A stretch of 64,000 nucleotides of DNA from an uncultured Oscillospiraceae bacterium (GCA_900763705.1 CAAFLG010000022.1:1-64000); one strand, 5' to 3'. Counted from the stretch's first letter, positions 42,462 through 51,989 are shown. Numbers and translations are program-made. The notes: generated by a model from the sequence alone, not told the origin.

Positions 42462-44534
42462 TTATTCCGCTTCCTGCATGGCCTTGGCTGCCGCGACGGC
42501 CTTCGCCTGCGCGTCGGCCGAGCACTGCTCGTAGCGCACGAAGTGCATCACGAACGAGCCGCGGGACTGCGTCATGGAGCGCAGGTCGATGGCGTAGCTC
42601 ATCAGCTCCGCCTCGGGGCACTCGGCCTCGATGATCTGCTCGCCGTTGCCGGTCGGGGTCATGCCCATCACGCGGCCGCGGCGCTTGTTGAGGTCGCCGA
42701 GGATATCGCCCATGTACTGGTCGGGCACGGTGACCTTAAGCTCGCACACAGGCTCGAGCAGGACCGGGGATGCCTCGGGCATCGCTGCCTTGTAGGCGAG
42801 GTTCGCCGCGGTCTTGAACGCGATTTCGGACGAGTCGACCGGGTGGTAGGAGCCATCGTAAAGCACAGCCTTGAGGTTCACGACCGGGTAGCCCGCGAGC
42901 GGACCGTGGACGCAGGCCTCGCGCAGGCCCTTTTCAACGGCGGGGAAGAAGTTCTTGGGCACGCTGCCGCCGAACACTTCCTCGGCGAAGACCATCTCTT
43001 CGCTCTCCTCGTTGGGCTCGAAGCGGATCCAAACGTCACCGAACTGGCCGCTGCCGCCGGTCTGCTTCTTATGACGACCCTGCTTCTGCACGGTCTTGCG
43101 GATCTTTTCGCGGTAGGGCACGCGCGGCGTATCGAGCACGACCTCAACGCCGAAGCGGCTCTTGAGCTTGCTCACCAGCACGTCGACCTGAATATCGCCC
43201 GCGCCGGAGATGACCATCTGGTGGGTCTCGGCGTTGTTGACGACGCGGAAGGACGGGTCTTCCTCGTTCAGGCGGTTGAGGCCCTGGGCCATCTTATCCT
43301 CCTGGCCGCGGGTCTTGGGCGCGATGGCCACGCTGTAGCACGGCTCATCGAAGGGGATGGGCTCGATCTTGACGACCTTACGCGGCTCGCAGAGCGTGTC
43401 GCCGGTCTTGACCTTGTCCATCTTGGCGATGGCGCCGATGTCGCCGCAGGTGAGCTCCTTGACCTCGGTGTACTTCTTGCCCTTGGCAATGTACAGGCGG
43501 CCGAGCTTCTCGGTCTCGCCCGTGCGGGCGTTGACCATGGGCATATCGGGCTTGATGGAGCCGGAGAGCACCTTGACGTAGGAATACTTGCCGTACTGGT
43601 CGGAAATGGTCTTGAAGACGAACGCGGTCGGCAGTGCGCCGGGCGCGATGACGAACTCGGAGGACTCGCCGTCTTCGTTCTCGGCCATCAGGGCGCGGGC
43701 GTCCTGCGGTCTCGGGAGCAGCTCGACGATGGTATCCATCAGGATGCGCGTGCCCATGCCCTGCAGGGCGGAGCCGCACACGACCGGGAAGAGGGAGAGA
43801 TCCTTCACGCCCTGACGCAGGCCCTGGATCATCTCGGCATAGGTGAAGTCTTCGCCGGCGAAGAACTTCTCCATGAACTCCTCGCTCGTCTCGGCGACGG
43901 ACTCCTTGAGCGCGTCGTAGAGCTCATCGAGCACGGGAAGCTTGTTCTCGGGCACTTCGATCTCAACGCGGCCACCGGTGGAGTTGAACTCGAAGGCGCG
44001 CTTATGCAGCACGTCGATGATGCCGATGACCTTCTTGCTCTCGTCCCAGATGGGGGCGACCACGGGGGCGATGTTCTTGCCGAAGCGCTCGCGCAGCGCG
44101 GCGAACGCGGCGTTATAGTCGGAGTTCTCCTCGTCGATCTTGGAGATGTAGATCAGGCGGGGGAGGTTATTCTTCTCGCAATACTTCCATGCCTTCTCCG
44201 CGCCGACGCTGATGCCGGCCTTGGCGGAGCAGACGATCACGGCGGCGTCGGCTGCCTGAACGGCCTCCGCGACCTCGCCGGCGAAGTCAAAGCCGCCGGG
44301 TGCGTCGAGCACGTTGATCTTGCAGCTGTCATATTCTACGGGAGCCACAGCCAGCGAAATGCTCGCCTGGCGGCGGATCTCCTCCGGATCGTAGTCACAG
44401 GTGGTGTTGCCGTCGGCGATCCTGCCGAGACGGTCGGTACCGCCGGTCAGGAAGAGCATACGCTCAGCGAGGGTGGTTTTGCCGCTGCCGCTATGGCCCA
44501 GCAGCACGATATTGCGGATGTCTTTTGCACTCAT
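42462..44534 (-). CDS. Elongation factor G paralogue (FusA2-like GTPase)
   Basis: 690 residues with all five EF-G domains by length. G1 GHSGSGKT (13-20). G3 reads DAPGGFDF (77-84) where true EF-G has DTPGH, so the catalytic His is Gly81. G4 is SKID (131-134) in place of NKxD. The domain IV tip and C-terminal EF-G fold appear normal. This is the diverged EF-G-like branch found beside the real fusA in many bacteria; its role is uncertain (recycling, ribosome protection or regulation). Not the main fusA, since no ribosomal-protein genes are near. Confidence 0.87.
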   Translation of the reverse strand: MSAKDIRNIVLLGHSGSGKTTLAERMLFLTGGTDRLGRIADGNTTCDYDPEEIRRQASISLAVAPVEYDSCKINVLDAPGGFDFAGEVAEAVQAADAAVIVCSAKAGISVGAEKAWKYCEKNNLPRLIYISKIDEENSDYNAAFAALRERFGKNIAPVVAPIWDESKKVIGIIDVLHKRAFEFNSTGGRVEIEVPENKLPVLDELYDALKESVAETSEEFMEKFFAGEDFTYAEMIQGLRQGVKDLSLFPVVCGSALQGMGTRILMDTIVELLPRPQDARALMAENEDGESSEFVIAPGALPTAFVFKTISDQYGKYSYVKVLSGSIKPDMPMVNARTGETEKLGRLYIAKGKKYTEVKELTCGDIGAIAKMDKVKTGDTLCEPRKVVKIEPIPFDEPCYSVAIAPKTRGQEDKMAQGLNRLNEEDPSFRVVNNAETHQMVISGAGDIQVDVLVSKLKSRFGVEVVLDTPRVPYREKIRKTVQKQGRHKKQTGGSGQFGDVWIRFEPNEESEEMVFAEEVFGGSVPKNFFPAVEKGLREACVHGPLAGYPVVNLKAVLYDGSYHPVDSSEIAFKTAANLAYKAAMPEASPVLLEPVCELKVTVPDQYMGDILGDLNKRRGRVMGMTPTGNGEQIIEAECPEAELMSYAIDLRSMTQSRGSFVMHFVRYEQCSADAQAKAVAAAKAMQEAE

Positions 44535-44597
44535 AGGGGTCAGTCTCCTTCCGAAATGTAAATCTCATCTTTTGTGAGATATTACTCAACGAAGAAA

Positions 44598-44626
44598 ATC
44601 ATACCATGATTTTTTTGTTATTTCAA
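44598..44626 (-). promoter_or_regulatory. SigA-type promoter for the EF-G paralogue
   Basis: Minus strand TTGAAA, 17-bp spacer, TATGAT. A 12-bp direct repeat (ACCATGATTTTT on the plus strand) occurs at about 44604 and 44626, overlapping the promoter. A leader hairpin ATCTCA / TGAGAT follows. Confidence 0.7.
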
Positions 44627-44668
44627 CCATGATTTTTCATATTTTCCCGTTTTCTTCGTTTGAAATGC

Positions 44669-46834
44669 TCAATAGCGGTCGCTGAGCAGGCCGTCGAGCA
44701 GAGCGCTGAGAGACCACAAAAGTACGAAAATGAGGACGGAAAGCGGCGTGAGGACGCTGTATGCCCCGACAAAGGTCAGATAAAAGGCCAGAAGCGTTGC
44801 GGCTGTGGAGGCGAGGATCGTCAGCAGCGTGCAGCGCCGCGCAGACCTGCATAACCGCTTGCTGCCGAGTACGACCTCGGCATAGGGCATGAGTCCTTCG
44901 CGCATCAAAAGGGCATACGGCCGCCCGCCGCCGCGCTCGGAGAGAGCGAGGCGCGTTCCGAGCTTGGGGTAGACCGCGCGCGCGTCGGTGCCGAATTTGC
45001 GCTTTAAGAGAGCGGGCGTGATGTTGCCGTCGCGCACGGCGAGCACGGGCGTGATGCGGCTGTGGTGCAGGGCGTGGAGCGCCCAGTCGACATTTTCAGC
45101 CGGCATATACTTCACGGCGAAGACCGCGATGAGCGTGCCGTCGACTGCGAGGAAGACGCCCGTTTTGAGCCCGAGGTTGCGCGGCAGATTCACGCCGCGC
45201 TTGCGCATAAAGCCCATCGTGCCGAAGAGGACCGTCTCGCCGTGGATGCGGCCGCTGACGCCGCCCTCTTCGTAAAAGTCCACATCCTCCACGCGCTCGC
45301 GGAAGCCGCCGTCGCGCGCGAGCAGGTCGTCAAAAAGCTTGCTGAGGCCACATTCCGCCGCGCGGGCCATCGTCGCGGCGTAGGAGATGACCTTGCCGCT
45401 CTCCTCGCCGAAGACCTTGAGGCCCGCGAGCGTCACCGTTCCCGGCGGGAAAAGGTCGCCGTCGGTCAAAATGACGCAGTTGCTGCGGCGGATGGCGTCC
45501 GCCCCGGCGTAGCCCGCCACGGCGCTGCCGCTCTTGGCAAGGCGCGCGGCGATGCGCTTTAGCGGCAGCGAACAGGCAAGCGGGAAGGCCGGCAGGTCCG
45601 CGCTTGCAAGCAGCACCGAGAGATTCCACAGGAACAGCAGCTTCTGCTTGCTCTCGAGCGTTGCGAGCAGCGCGAAAACGACGCTCGCGACGAACAGCAC
45701 CGGCAGCAGCACGCTCTGCCAGCGGGAATAGGGGTCGGATGCGCGCGCGGCATTGGAAAAGCCCGCGCTCGAGCCCGTGCGCTTGGCCGCGCCGCCCGCC
45801 GTCACGGTGACGATATAGGGCGCGTCGCCGATGGCGGCGATGCGGAAGGTGTCGTAAAGGCCGCGCACCCGCGCCGTTTCGCCGAGGAGCGAAGCGTAGA
45901 GCGCGAGCACGGCAATGGCGGGCAGCGGCGCCTGCAGGGCCGCGCGCGCGGGCAGGAAGGCGCACAGCGCCGTGTCGGCAGCGGTCACAAGACAGAGGAG
46001 AAACGTCAGAAGCGGCGCGGTCACCACGCCGAGGCGCGCCTTGCGGAAAGCATCGAGAAAGACGCGGAAACCGAAGACGCACGCGAGCACTTCAAGGCCG
46101 AGATAGGGCAGCGTGCGCACCATGGGGTCGTCCCAGTAGAGCGCGGGCATGAGCGAAAAATGCGCGGCCAGCTGCCCAAGCCACATGAGAAGCGTCAGGA
46201 TGCCGACGGCGCGGCGCGCCCTCATTGCCGATGAGAGCTGAGAGCGAAGCTCCGCGAGCGTCTCCTCCGCGCTTGGTTCGGGAAGGTCGGGGATGGGGTC
46301 CTCGTCCTCCTCATCGTCTTCCTCTTCCTCGTCTTCGCTTATGTAAAGCTGCTCGGTATCGCGCATTTTCCTGCGCGAGAAGAGGCCGTGCCGTTTCGGC
46401 TTTTCTTCAAGGATGACCTCCTCCTCGCGCTCGGCGAGCGCCTCCTGCACGGTCTGGGCGAGAATGTCCTGTAGAGAGACGGGCTTTGTGGGGTCGAAAG
46501 GCTCGTTTGCCTCCGGCCCCTCCTTGCCTGCTTCCGCCTCCGCGCCGGTTTCGCCGCTCATATCCTCGCCTGCCTCGCCCGTGTCCTCATCCTCGGCGCG
46601 CTTTGCGCCGGGAAAGGGGATGACCGTCCCGCGGGCGGGAGGATCGCCGGCAGGCGCTTCCTCCGCCTGCGCGGGAGCACTTTTGGGCGCAGCGGAAGGG
46701 ACATCCCCGCCGTATTCGGCAAGGATGCTCTCGAGCGTGTATTCGGCGTCATCGTCCATGCTGCGGGCCGTGTTTTTCAGCAGCAGCTCGGAGTCGATGA
46801 GGTCCTGTTCAAAATCAAGATCTTTTTGATCCAT
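44669..46834 (-). CDS. Degenerate P-type ATPase-like membrane protein
   Basis: 721 residues. Residues 1-195 are acidic and low-complexity. Then come paired membrane helices, a small loop, further helices, and a cytoplasmic region that follows P1B-ATPase order: VILTDGDLFPPGTVTL near 453-468 where DKTGTLT should be, a nucleotide-domain-like VSGRIHGETVLFGTMGFMRKRGV, a P-domain-like LAVDGTLIAVFAV then ALHHSRITPVLAVRDGN, and two terminal helices. The phosphorylated Asp motif and the GDGxND hinge are not recognisable, so pumping is unlikely. The homology is inference from pattern. Starts 15 bp after rlmB, sharing its transcript. Confidence 0.7.
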   Translation of the reverse strand: MDQKDLDFEQDLIDSELLLKNTARSMDDDAEYTLESILAEYGGDVPSAAPKSAPAQAEEAPAGDPPARGTVIPFPGAKRAEDEDTGEAGEDMSGETGAEAEAGKEGPEANEPFDPTKPVSLQDILAQTVQEALAEREEEVILEEKPKRHGLFSRRKMRDTEQLYISEDEEEEDDEEDEDPIPDLPEPSAEETLAELRSQLSSAMRARRAVGILTLLMWLGQLAAHFSLMPALYWDDPMVRTLPYLGLEVLACVFGFRVFLDAFRKARLGVVTAPLLTFLLCLVTAADTALCAFLPARAALQAPLPAIAVLALYASLLGETARVRGLYDTFRIAAIGDAPYIVTVTAGGAAKRTGSSAGFSNAARASDPYSRWQSVLLPVLFVASVVFALLATLESKQKLLFLWNLSVLLASADLPAFPLACSLPLKRIAARLAKSGSAVAGYAGADAIRRSNCVILTDGDLFPPGTVTLAGLKVFGEESGKVISYAATMARAAECGLSKLFDDLLARDGGFRERVEDVDFYEEGGVSGRIHGETVLFGTMGFMRKRGVNLPRNLGLKTGVFLAVDGTLIAVFAVKYMPAENVDWALHALHHSRITPVLAVRDGNITPALLKRKFGTDARAVYPKLGTRLALSERGGGRPYALLMREGLMPYAEVVLGSKRLCRSARRCTLLTILASTAATLLAFYLTFVGAYSVLTPLSVLIFVLLWSLSALLDGLLSDRY

Positions 46835-46849
46835 GGCGATCCTTCTTCG

Positions 46850-47629
46850 TTACAGGCGCTGGCGCACCGCTTCATAGAGAAGGATGGCAGCGGCGGCGGA
46901 AGCGTTGAGCGACGAGATCTTGCCCTTCATCGGGATGCTGACGAGGAAATCGCACTTTTCGCGCACGAGTCTCGTCATGCCGTCGCCCTCGCTGCCGATG
47001 ACGATGGCGGCAGGGCCCTTGAGGTCGGCGGAGTAGAGATCGCAGGTGCCCTCGGCCGCCGTGCCGAAGACCCACACGCCCTCCTTTTGCAGCTGCTCCA
47101 AAAGCGCGGGAATGTTCGGCACGCGCGCAACGGGCACATAGCTCACAGCGCCCGCGCTCGTCTTGCCGACGATGCTCGTCAGGCCCGCGCTGCGGCGCTT
47201 GGGGATGACGACGCCGTGCGCGCCCGCGCACTCGGCCGTGCGGATGATCGCGCCCAGGTTGTGCGGGTCGGAGATCTCATCGCAGACGACGATGAGCGGG
47301 TTTTCGCCCTTTTCGCGCGCGATGCTCAGAATGTCCTCCACGCTCACATATTCGCGCACGCTCGCGAGCGCGATGACGCCCTGATGGGCGTGCGTGCGGC
47401 TCATGAAGTCGAGCTTGCGCTTGTCCGCGTCCACCACCACAACGCCCGCGGCGCGGGCGGTGGAGGCGATGTGGCCGAGCGTCTTGTCCGTCTCCCCCTT
47501 CTGGATGAAGATCTTGTCGATGCTCGCACCTGCGCGCAGCGCCTCGATGACGGCATTGCGTCCCTCGATGACGCCGTCCGCCTCCGCGTCCTGCGCGCGG
47601 ACGGTCTTTTCCTTGCGTTCCTTATCCAT
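46850..47629 (-). CDS. rlmB: 23S rRNA (guanosine-2'-O-)-methyltransferase, TrmH/SpoU family
   Basis: 259 residues. N-terminal RNA-binding domain (EGRNAVIEALRAG), then the SPOUT knot motifs SDPHNLGAIIRTAECAGAHGVV, VIGSEGDGM and IPMKGKISSLNASAAAAILLYE. It methylates a conserved guanosine in 23S rRNA. Start ATG 47629 with AAGGAG upstream; a TTG directly before it is also in frame. Confidence 0.93.
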   Translation of the reverse strand: MDKERKEKTVRAQDAEADGVIEGRNAVIEALRAGASIDKIFIQKGETDKTLGHIASTARAAGVVVVDADKRKLDFMSRTHAHQGVIALASVREYVSVEDILSIAREKGENPLIVVCDEISDPHNLGAIIRTAECAGAHGVVIPKRRSAGLTSIVGKTSAGAVSYVPVARVPNIPALLEQLQKEGVWVFGTAAEGTCDLYSADLKGPAAIVIGSEGDGMTRLVREKCDFLVSIPMKGKISSLNASAAAAILLYEAVRQRL

Positions 47630-47647
47630 CAAAGAATTTCTCCTTAC

Positions 47648-47677
47648 AATATATTTCGGTAAAATAACCCATTACAA
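47648..47677 (-). promoter_or_regulatory. Promoter for rlmB operon
   Basis: Minus strand TTGTAA, 18-bp spacer, TATATT, close to the ribosome site. Confidence 0.55.
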
Positions 47678-47756
47678 CTATAACACAGAAGCGGGGCAAG
47701 ATAAAGGGGGCGAAAAACAAAAAACAAAAGTTCATCGAAAATTCACCGTTGAAAAC

Positions 47757-47785
47757 TTGTGCCTTTCTTCTTTCTATGGTATAGT
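47757..47785 (+). promoter_or_regulatory. Promoter for ftsH
   Basis: TTGTGC (47757-47762), 17-bp spacer, TATAGT (47780-47785), 65 bp before the ATG. Divergent from the rlmB promoter. Confidence 0.65.
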
Positions 47786-47850
47786 GATGCACATTACATA
47801 GAGAAAGTGCGCATCGCCGCATTTTACTGACTCCTGACAGGAGGAACATC

Positions 47851-49998
47851 ATGGATCAGAACAACCGCAACAGACAAAACCGCAACGATAAGAACCGCGG
47901 CCGCCGCGGCGGTATGTGGTCGATCGTGCTGTGGGCGCTGCTGCTCACCATCGCCGTCAACTACCTCTCCGTCGTGCTCGATCAGGCGAGAGCCGCGGAA
48001 AGCTCCTGCGAGATCGCCTACAGCGAGCTCATCGACCTCGTCGAGGCGGGGAAGGTCAAGTCCATCGAATTCGGCGACTCGGTCTTCACCATCACGCCGG
48101 TGGAAGGCTATACCTACACCGACGCCGAGGGGAAGAGCTACAATCAGGACTACACGCTCTTCACCACCATCATCCCCGACGCGACGGAGAATCTGCTCGC
48201 GCTGTGCGATGAAAAGGGCGTGACTTACACCAAGCCCTACAAAGCGCCCATTTCGCCGGTGCTCGCCTTTATGGTGACCTATATCCTGCCCACGGTGCTG
48301 ATGGTCGGCGCGTTCATGCTGCTGATGAACATCGTGGCGAAGAAGACCGGCGGCATGGGCGGTATCGGCGGCATCGGCAGCGTCGGCAAGGCCAACGCCA
48401 AGGTCTACATGGAAAAGTCCACGGGCGTGACGTTCGCGGACGTGGCCGGTCAGGACGAGGCGAAGGAATCGCTCGTCGAGATCATCGACTTTTTGCACAA
48501 CCCCGAAAAGTACACCGCCATCGGCGCGAAGATCCCCAAGGGCGCGCTGCTCGTCGGCTCTCCCGGTACGGGTAAGACGCTGCTTGCCAAGGCCGTGGCG
48601 GGCGAGGCAAAGGTGCCCTTCTTCTCCATCTCCGGCTCCGACTTTGTCGAAATGTTCGTCGGCGTGGGCGCGAGCCGCGTGCGCGACCTCTTCGCCGAGG
48701 CCGCGAAGGTCGCGCCCTGCATCATCTTCATCGACGAGATCGATACCATCGGCAAGTCCCGCGACGGCGGGCGCTACGGCGGCGGCAACGACGAGCGCGA
48801 GCAGACGCTCAACCAGCTGCTCGCCGAAATGGACGGCTTTGACCCGAGCAAGGGCGTCATCGTGCTTGCCGCGACGAACCGCCCGGAGGTGCTCGACAAG
48901 GCGCTGCTGCGCCCCGGCCGCTTCGACCGCCGCATCACCGTCGACCGCCCGAACCTCGCCGGCCGCCTTGCGACCCTTCAGGTCCACACGCGCGGCATCA
49001 AGCTCGCCGAGGACGTAGACCTCAAGAAGGTCGCGCTCGCGACCGCGGGCTGCGTGGGCGCGGATCTTGCAAACCTTGCCAACGAAGCGGCGCTGCGCGC
49101 CGTGCGCAAGGGACGCAAGCTCGTCACGCAGGAGGATATGCTCGCGGCGTTCGAGTTCGTCATCGCGGGCAGCGAGAAGAAGAACAGCGTCCTCACCGAG
49201 TTTGAAAAGAAGCTCGTCGCCTATCACGAGGTCGGCCACGCGATGGTCGCCTATAAGCAGAAAAACGCCGAGCCCGTGCAGAAGATCACGATCGTGCCGC
49301 ACACCGAGGGAAGCCTTGGTTACACGCTGCTCATGCCCGAGGAGGACAAGACGAACCTGCGCACGCGCGATGAGCTGATGGCGAAGATCGCCGTCTCCAT
49401 GGGCGGCCGCGCGGCCGAAGAGGTCGTGATGAACACGATGACCAACGGCGCCTCGCAGGATATTCAGGAGGCCACGGGCATCGCGCGCAGCATGGTCGCA
49501 ATGTACGGCATGAGCGATGAGATCGGCATGGTCGCGCTCGGTTCTGTGCGCAACCAGTACCTCGACGGCGGCTACGGCCTCGACTGCGCGCAGGATACCG
49601 CTGCCATCATGGACCGCGAGGTGAAGAACATCCTCGACAAGTGCTACGCGGCCGCCGTGCAGGTCATCCGCGACAACCGCGAGGATATGGATAAGGTCGT
49701 TGCCTACCTCCTTGAGAAGGAAACGATCACCGGCGGCGAGATGGTCGCCATCCTCGAAGGCCGCGATCCCGCGACCGTGGAGGAGGCCTACGCTTCCACC
49801 CGCGCGGAAAACGAGGGCTTCCGCCCCTCCCAGCCGAGCGTGATCGAAGCGCCCGCCAAGCACATCTCGATGACGAGCGAAAAGATCGAGATGCCGCCGC
49901 ACGAGGGCGATGCGCCCGATGCTTCGCAGGACGAACCGAACGCGGAAACGCCCTCGGATGAGCCGAAGGACGAGCCCTCCGGCGAGGAGAGCAAGTAA
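47851..49998 (+). CDS. ftsH: ATP-dependent zinc metalloprotease FtsH
   Basis: 715 residues. N-terminal basic/Asn-rich tail, membrane helix (about 24-44), extracytoplasmic domain, second helix (about 145-168), AAA module with Walker A GSPGTGKT near 235, Walker B IIFIDEID, second region of homology with [18 protein letters not shown], then the zinc protease HEVGH (H459, H463). A 60-residue acidic tail ends it. It degrades misfolded membrane proteins and regulators. GGAGGAAC upstream of ATG 47851. Confidence 0.96.
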   Translation: MDQNNRNRQNRNDKNRGRRGGMWSIVLWALLLTIAVNYLSVVLDQARAAESSCEIAYSELIDLVEAGKVKSIEFGDSVFTITPVEGYTYTDAEGKSYNQDYTLFTTIIPDATENLLALCDEKGVTYTKPYKAPISPVLAFMVTYILPTVLMVGAFMLLMNIVAKKTGGMGGIGGIGSVGKANAKVYMEKSTGVTFADVAGQDEAKESLVEIIDFLHNPEKYTAIGAKIPKGALLVGSPGTGKTLLAKAVAGEAKVPFFSISGSDFVEMFVGVGASRVRDLFAEAAKVAPCIIFIDEIDTIGKSRDGGRYGGGNDEREQTLNQLLAEMDGFDPSKGVIVLAATNRPEVLDKALLRPGRFDRRITVDRPNLAGRLATLQVHTRGIKLAEDVDLKKVALATAGCVGADLANLANEAALRAVRKGRKLVTQEDMLAAFEFVIAGSEKKNSVLTEFEKKLVAYHEVGHAMVAYKQKNAEPVQKITIVPHTEGSLGYTLLMPEEDKTNLRTRDELMAKIAVSMGGRAAEEVVMNTMTNGASQDIQEATGIARSMVAMYGMSDEIGMVALGSVRNQYLDGGYGLDCAQDTAAIMDREVKNILDKCYAAAVQVIRDNREDMDKVVAYLLEKETITGGEMVAILEGRDPATVEEAYASTRAENEGFRPSQPSVIEAPAKHISMTSEKIEMPPHEGDAPDASQDEPNAETPSDEPKDEPSGEESK

Positions 49999-50002
49999 CG
50001 CA

Positions 50003-50036
50003 AAAAAATCCCTGCTGTTTACAGCAGGGATTTTTT
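50003..50036. terminator. Bidirectional terminator after ftsH
   Basis: AAAAAATCCCTGCTG / CAGCAGGGATTTTTT, loop TTTA. Confidence 0.9.
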
Positions 50037-50044
50037 GTATCTTT

Positions 50045-51280
50045 TTATACCACCTGGAATAAATAGAACTTGAGGTAATCCGTCTCCGGCACGTTCCAGA
50101 GGATGGGGTGGTCGCTTGCCTGTGCGCGCACTTCGATCTGCCGCAGCTCGACGCCCGCGTCCGCGGCGGCGGAGCGCAGCATCCGCTCAAAGCGCTCGGC
50201 GGGCATGAAGTGGCTGCACGAGGCGGTGGCAAGATAGCCGCCGCGCGGCAGAAGGCGCATCGCGCGCAGGTTGATTTCCTTGTAGCCCTTTTCGGCATTG
50301 TTCGCCGTGCGGCGCGACTTGGTGAAGGCCGGCGGGTCAAGGATGATGAAGTCATAGGGCTTTTCGTGCGCGGCTTCAAGCTGCGGGAGCAGGTCGAAGA
50401 CGTCGGCGGCGAGGAAGTCCATCCTGTCCGTAAGGCCGTTGCGCGCTGCGTTCGCGCGCGCCATTTCGACCGCGCTCTCGGATACGTCCACCGCCGTCAC
50501 GTGCTCCGCCCCGCCCTTGGCGGCGTTGAGCGCAAAGGAGCCCGTGTGCGTGAAGCAGTCGAGCACGCGCTTTCCGCGCGCGAGGCGCGCCACGGCGAGG
50601 CGGTTGAACTTCTGGTCGAGGAAAAAGCCCGTCTTCTGCCCGTTTTCCACGTCCACGCGGTAGAAAACGCCGTTTTCGCAGATCTCGGTGATGGGGCTTG
50701 CGGGTGTTTCCTTCCCCGGAAGGGCAAACCAGCCCTTGTTCTGCGAAAGGCCCTCCTTTTCGCGCAGCAGCACGTCGTTGCGCTCGAAAAGGCCGTCGAT
50801 CTTCTCGCCGTCCTCCTCCAGAACCTCGACGATGAGCGGGAAGAGCATGCCCTTGATCTTCTCCATGCCGAGCGAGAGCGTCTGCGTGACGAGCAGGTTT
50901 TCAAAGCGGTCGACCGTCAGGCCGGGGAAAGCGTCCGCCTCGCCGAAGATGAGGCGGCAGCAGCCGGTCTGTCCGTCCATCACCGCCTTGCGGTAGTCCC
51001 AGGCGTAGCGCACGCGCCGCCGCCAGAAGCTTTCATCAAAGCGGTCGTTCGCGTTGCGCGAGACGATGCGCACGCGCAGACGGCTGAGACGGCTCAAAAA
51101 GCCCGTGCCGAGGTACTTCCCTTTTTCCGACACCACGTCCACAAGCGCGCCGTTCTCGCACTCGCCCTCCCCAGGCTCGCGGGCAACGTCGGAGTCGTAG
51201 ACCCAGGGGTGGCCGCTCTCGAGCCAGCGCGTGCCTTTGGCGGTAACGGTGACGGTCGGATATTCGCGTGCAGCTTTCAT
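50045..51280 (-). CDS. rlmI: Class I SAM-dependent rRNA m5C methyltransferase (RlmI-like)
   Basis: 411 residues. N-terminal PUA domain (SGHPWVYDSDV), a central RRM-like part, and a Rossmann domain with VLDCFTHTGSFALNAAKGGA, ILDPPAFTKS and a catalytic-Cys motif ATASCSHF. This is the RlmI/RlmK arrangement, methylating C1962-type positions in 23S rRNA. AAGGAAATTT upstream of ATG 51280 and a matching promoter. Confidence 0.9.
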   Translation of the reverse strand: MKAAREYPTVTVTAKGTRWLESGHPWVYDSDVAREPGEGECENGALVDVVSEKGKYLGTGFLSRLSRLRVRIVSRNANDRFDESFWRRRVRYAWDYRKAVMDGQTGCCRLIFGEADAFPGLTVDRFENLLVTQTLSLGMEKIKGMLFPLIVEVLEEDGEKIDGLFERNDVLLREKEGLSQNKGWFALPGKETPASPITEICENGVFYRVDVENGQKTGFFLDQKFNRLAVARLARGKRVLDCFTHTGSFALNAAKGGAEHVTAVDVSESAVEMARANAARNGLTDRMDFLAADVFDLLPQLEAAHEKPYDFIILDPPAFTKSRRTANNAEKGYKEINLRAMRLLPRGGYLATASCSHFMPAERFERMLRSAAADAGVELRQIEVRAQASDHPILWNVPETDYLKFYLFQVV

Positions 51281-51314
51281 AGATCAAATTTCCTTTTTCC
51301 AATCAGTTTTTCCC

Positions 51315-51343
51315 ATCATACCACGCGCGCGGGCGCGGCACAA
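51315..51343 (-). promoter_or_regulatory. Promoter for rlmI-like gene
   Basis: Minus strand TTGTGC, 17-bp spacer, TATGAT. Confidence 0.6.
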
Positions 51344-51344
51344 C

Positions 51345-51770
51345 TCATTTGTTGAGAAAATAGAGCCCCACGATGCAGCAGGCAAGGCCGATGAGCTTGC
51401 TGGGCGTGATGGCCTCGTGGAACAGCAAAAAGCCGAGAACCAGCAGCAGCACGGCAACACAGGAAGCCTGTACGACCGGAAGCGTATTGACAGACCACCC
51501 CGCACGGTAAGCGTAGACATTGCCCGCCTCCATAGCCACGACGATAAAGCCCAGCACGTAGGGCGTCCAGTTCAGGCCCTTCCATTCCTGTACAAGGCCC
51601 GCACTTCCACGATTGAGCAGAAAGTACAGCGTGGCAGAGAAAACGGTGCCGATGAAATAGGTGATCGTCAGCGCGGCGAAGGGGTCGGCTTTTGCGGGAA
51701 GGGATTTCGCGCAGATATGGTAGATGCTGTTGGATACGACGATGAGTACGAGCGGCCAGATGTAAGACAT
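51345..51770 (-). CDS. Four-helix EamA/SMR-like small transporter
   Basis: 141 residues with four membrane helices (about 3-22, 33-50, 68-87, 100-138). It is half the length of standard EamA/DMT exporters and close to EmrE-type SMR proteins, so it would act as a dimer. The sequence VVQASCVAVLLLVLGFLLFHEAIT near the end is typical of the DMT superfamily. Substrate unknown. GGGAGGAAATC before ATG 51770. The 90-nt leader contains an intrinsic terminator between promoter and ribosome site. Confidence 0.82.
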   Translation of the reverse strand: MSYIWPLVLIVVSNSIYHICAKSLPAKADPFAALTITYFIGTVFSATLYFLLNRGSAGLVQEWKGLNWTPYVLGFIVVAMEAGNVYAYRAGWSVNTLPVVQASCVAVLLLVLGFLLFHEAITPSKLIGLACCIVGLYFLNK

Positions 51771-51805
51771 GGCAGATTTCCTCCCACAGAAAAATCAACA
51801 GATGC

Positions 51806-51838
51806 AAAAACGGCAGCCAGACTTTCGCCTGGCTGCCG
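51806..51838 (-). terminator. Leader terminator (attenuator-like) of the small transporter gene
   Basis: On the minus strand CGGCAGCCAG / CTGGCTGCCG (10 bp, loop GCGAAAGT) followed by TTTTT. It sits between the gene's promoter and its ribosome site. A competing hairpin CGGGT / ACCCG just upstream shares the CCG that begins the terminator stem. Confidence 0.7.
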
Positions 51839-51870
51839 GGTAGGTACGCACCCGTTATGAAGATGGCAAG

Positions 51871-51899
51871 AGCATATCATCTGCACCGCGCCGTGTCAA
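51871..51899 (-). promoter_or_regulatory. SigA-type promoter for the small transporter gene
   Basis: Minus strand perfect TTGACA, 17-bp spacer, TATGCT. Confidence 0.75.
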
Positions 51900-51960
51900 G
51901 GAAAATCCCGACGCGGCGATTCCGACAAAATTGGCGGGATCGGTTCATGCAACCTGACGC

Positions 51961-51989
51961 TTGTTTTTTGCCCTTGCGCGTGCTACCAT
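51961..51989 (+). promoter_or_regulatory. Weak promoter candidate for the 158-residue ORF
   Basis: TTGTTT (51961-51966), 17-bp spacer, TACCAT. A leader hairpin GCCGCAG / CTGCGGC (52013-52030) lies between it and the ribosome site. Confidence 0.35.

Noticed and set aside
42543..44561. 672-residue open frame antisense to the EF-G paralogue
   Set aside because: Composition is antisense-like and no family motif is visible; the minus-strand frame carries G1-G4 motifs.
47824..50379. 851-residue open frame antisense to ftsH
   Set aside because: Pure shadow of the FtsH codons; it also crosses the bidirectional terminator at 50003-50036.
51806..51870. Guanidine (ykkC-type) riboswitch before the small transporter
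   Set aside because: The leader is too short for guanidine-I, and neither paired ACGR hairpin loops (guanidine-II) nor a guanidine-III core is seen.
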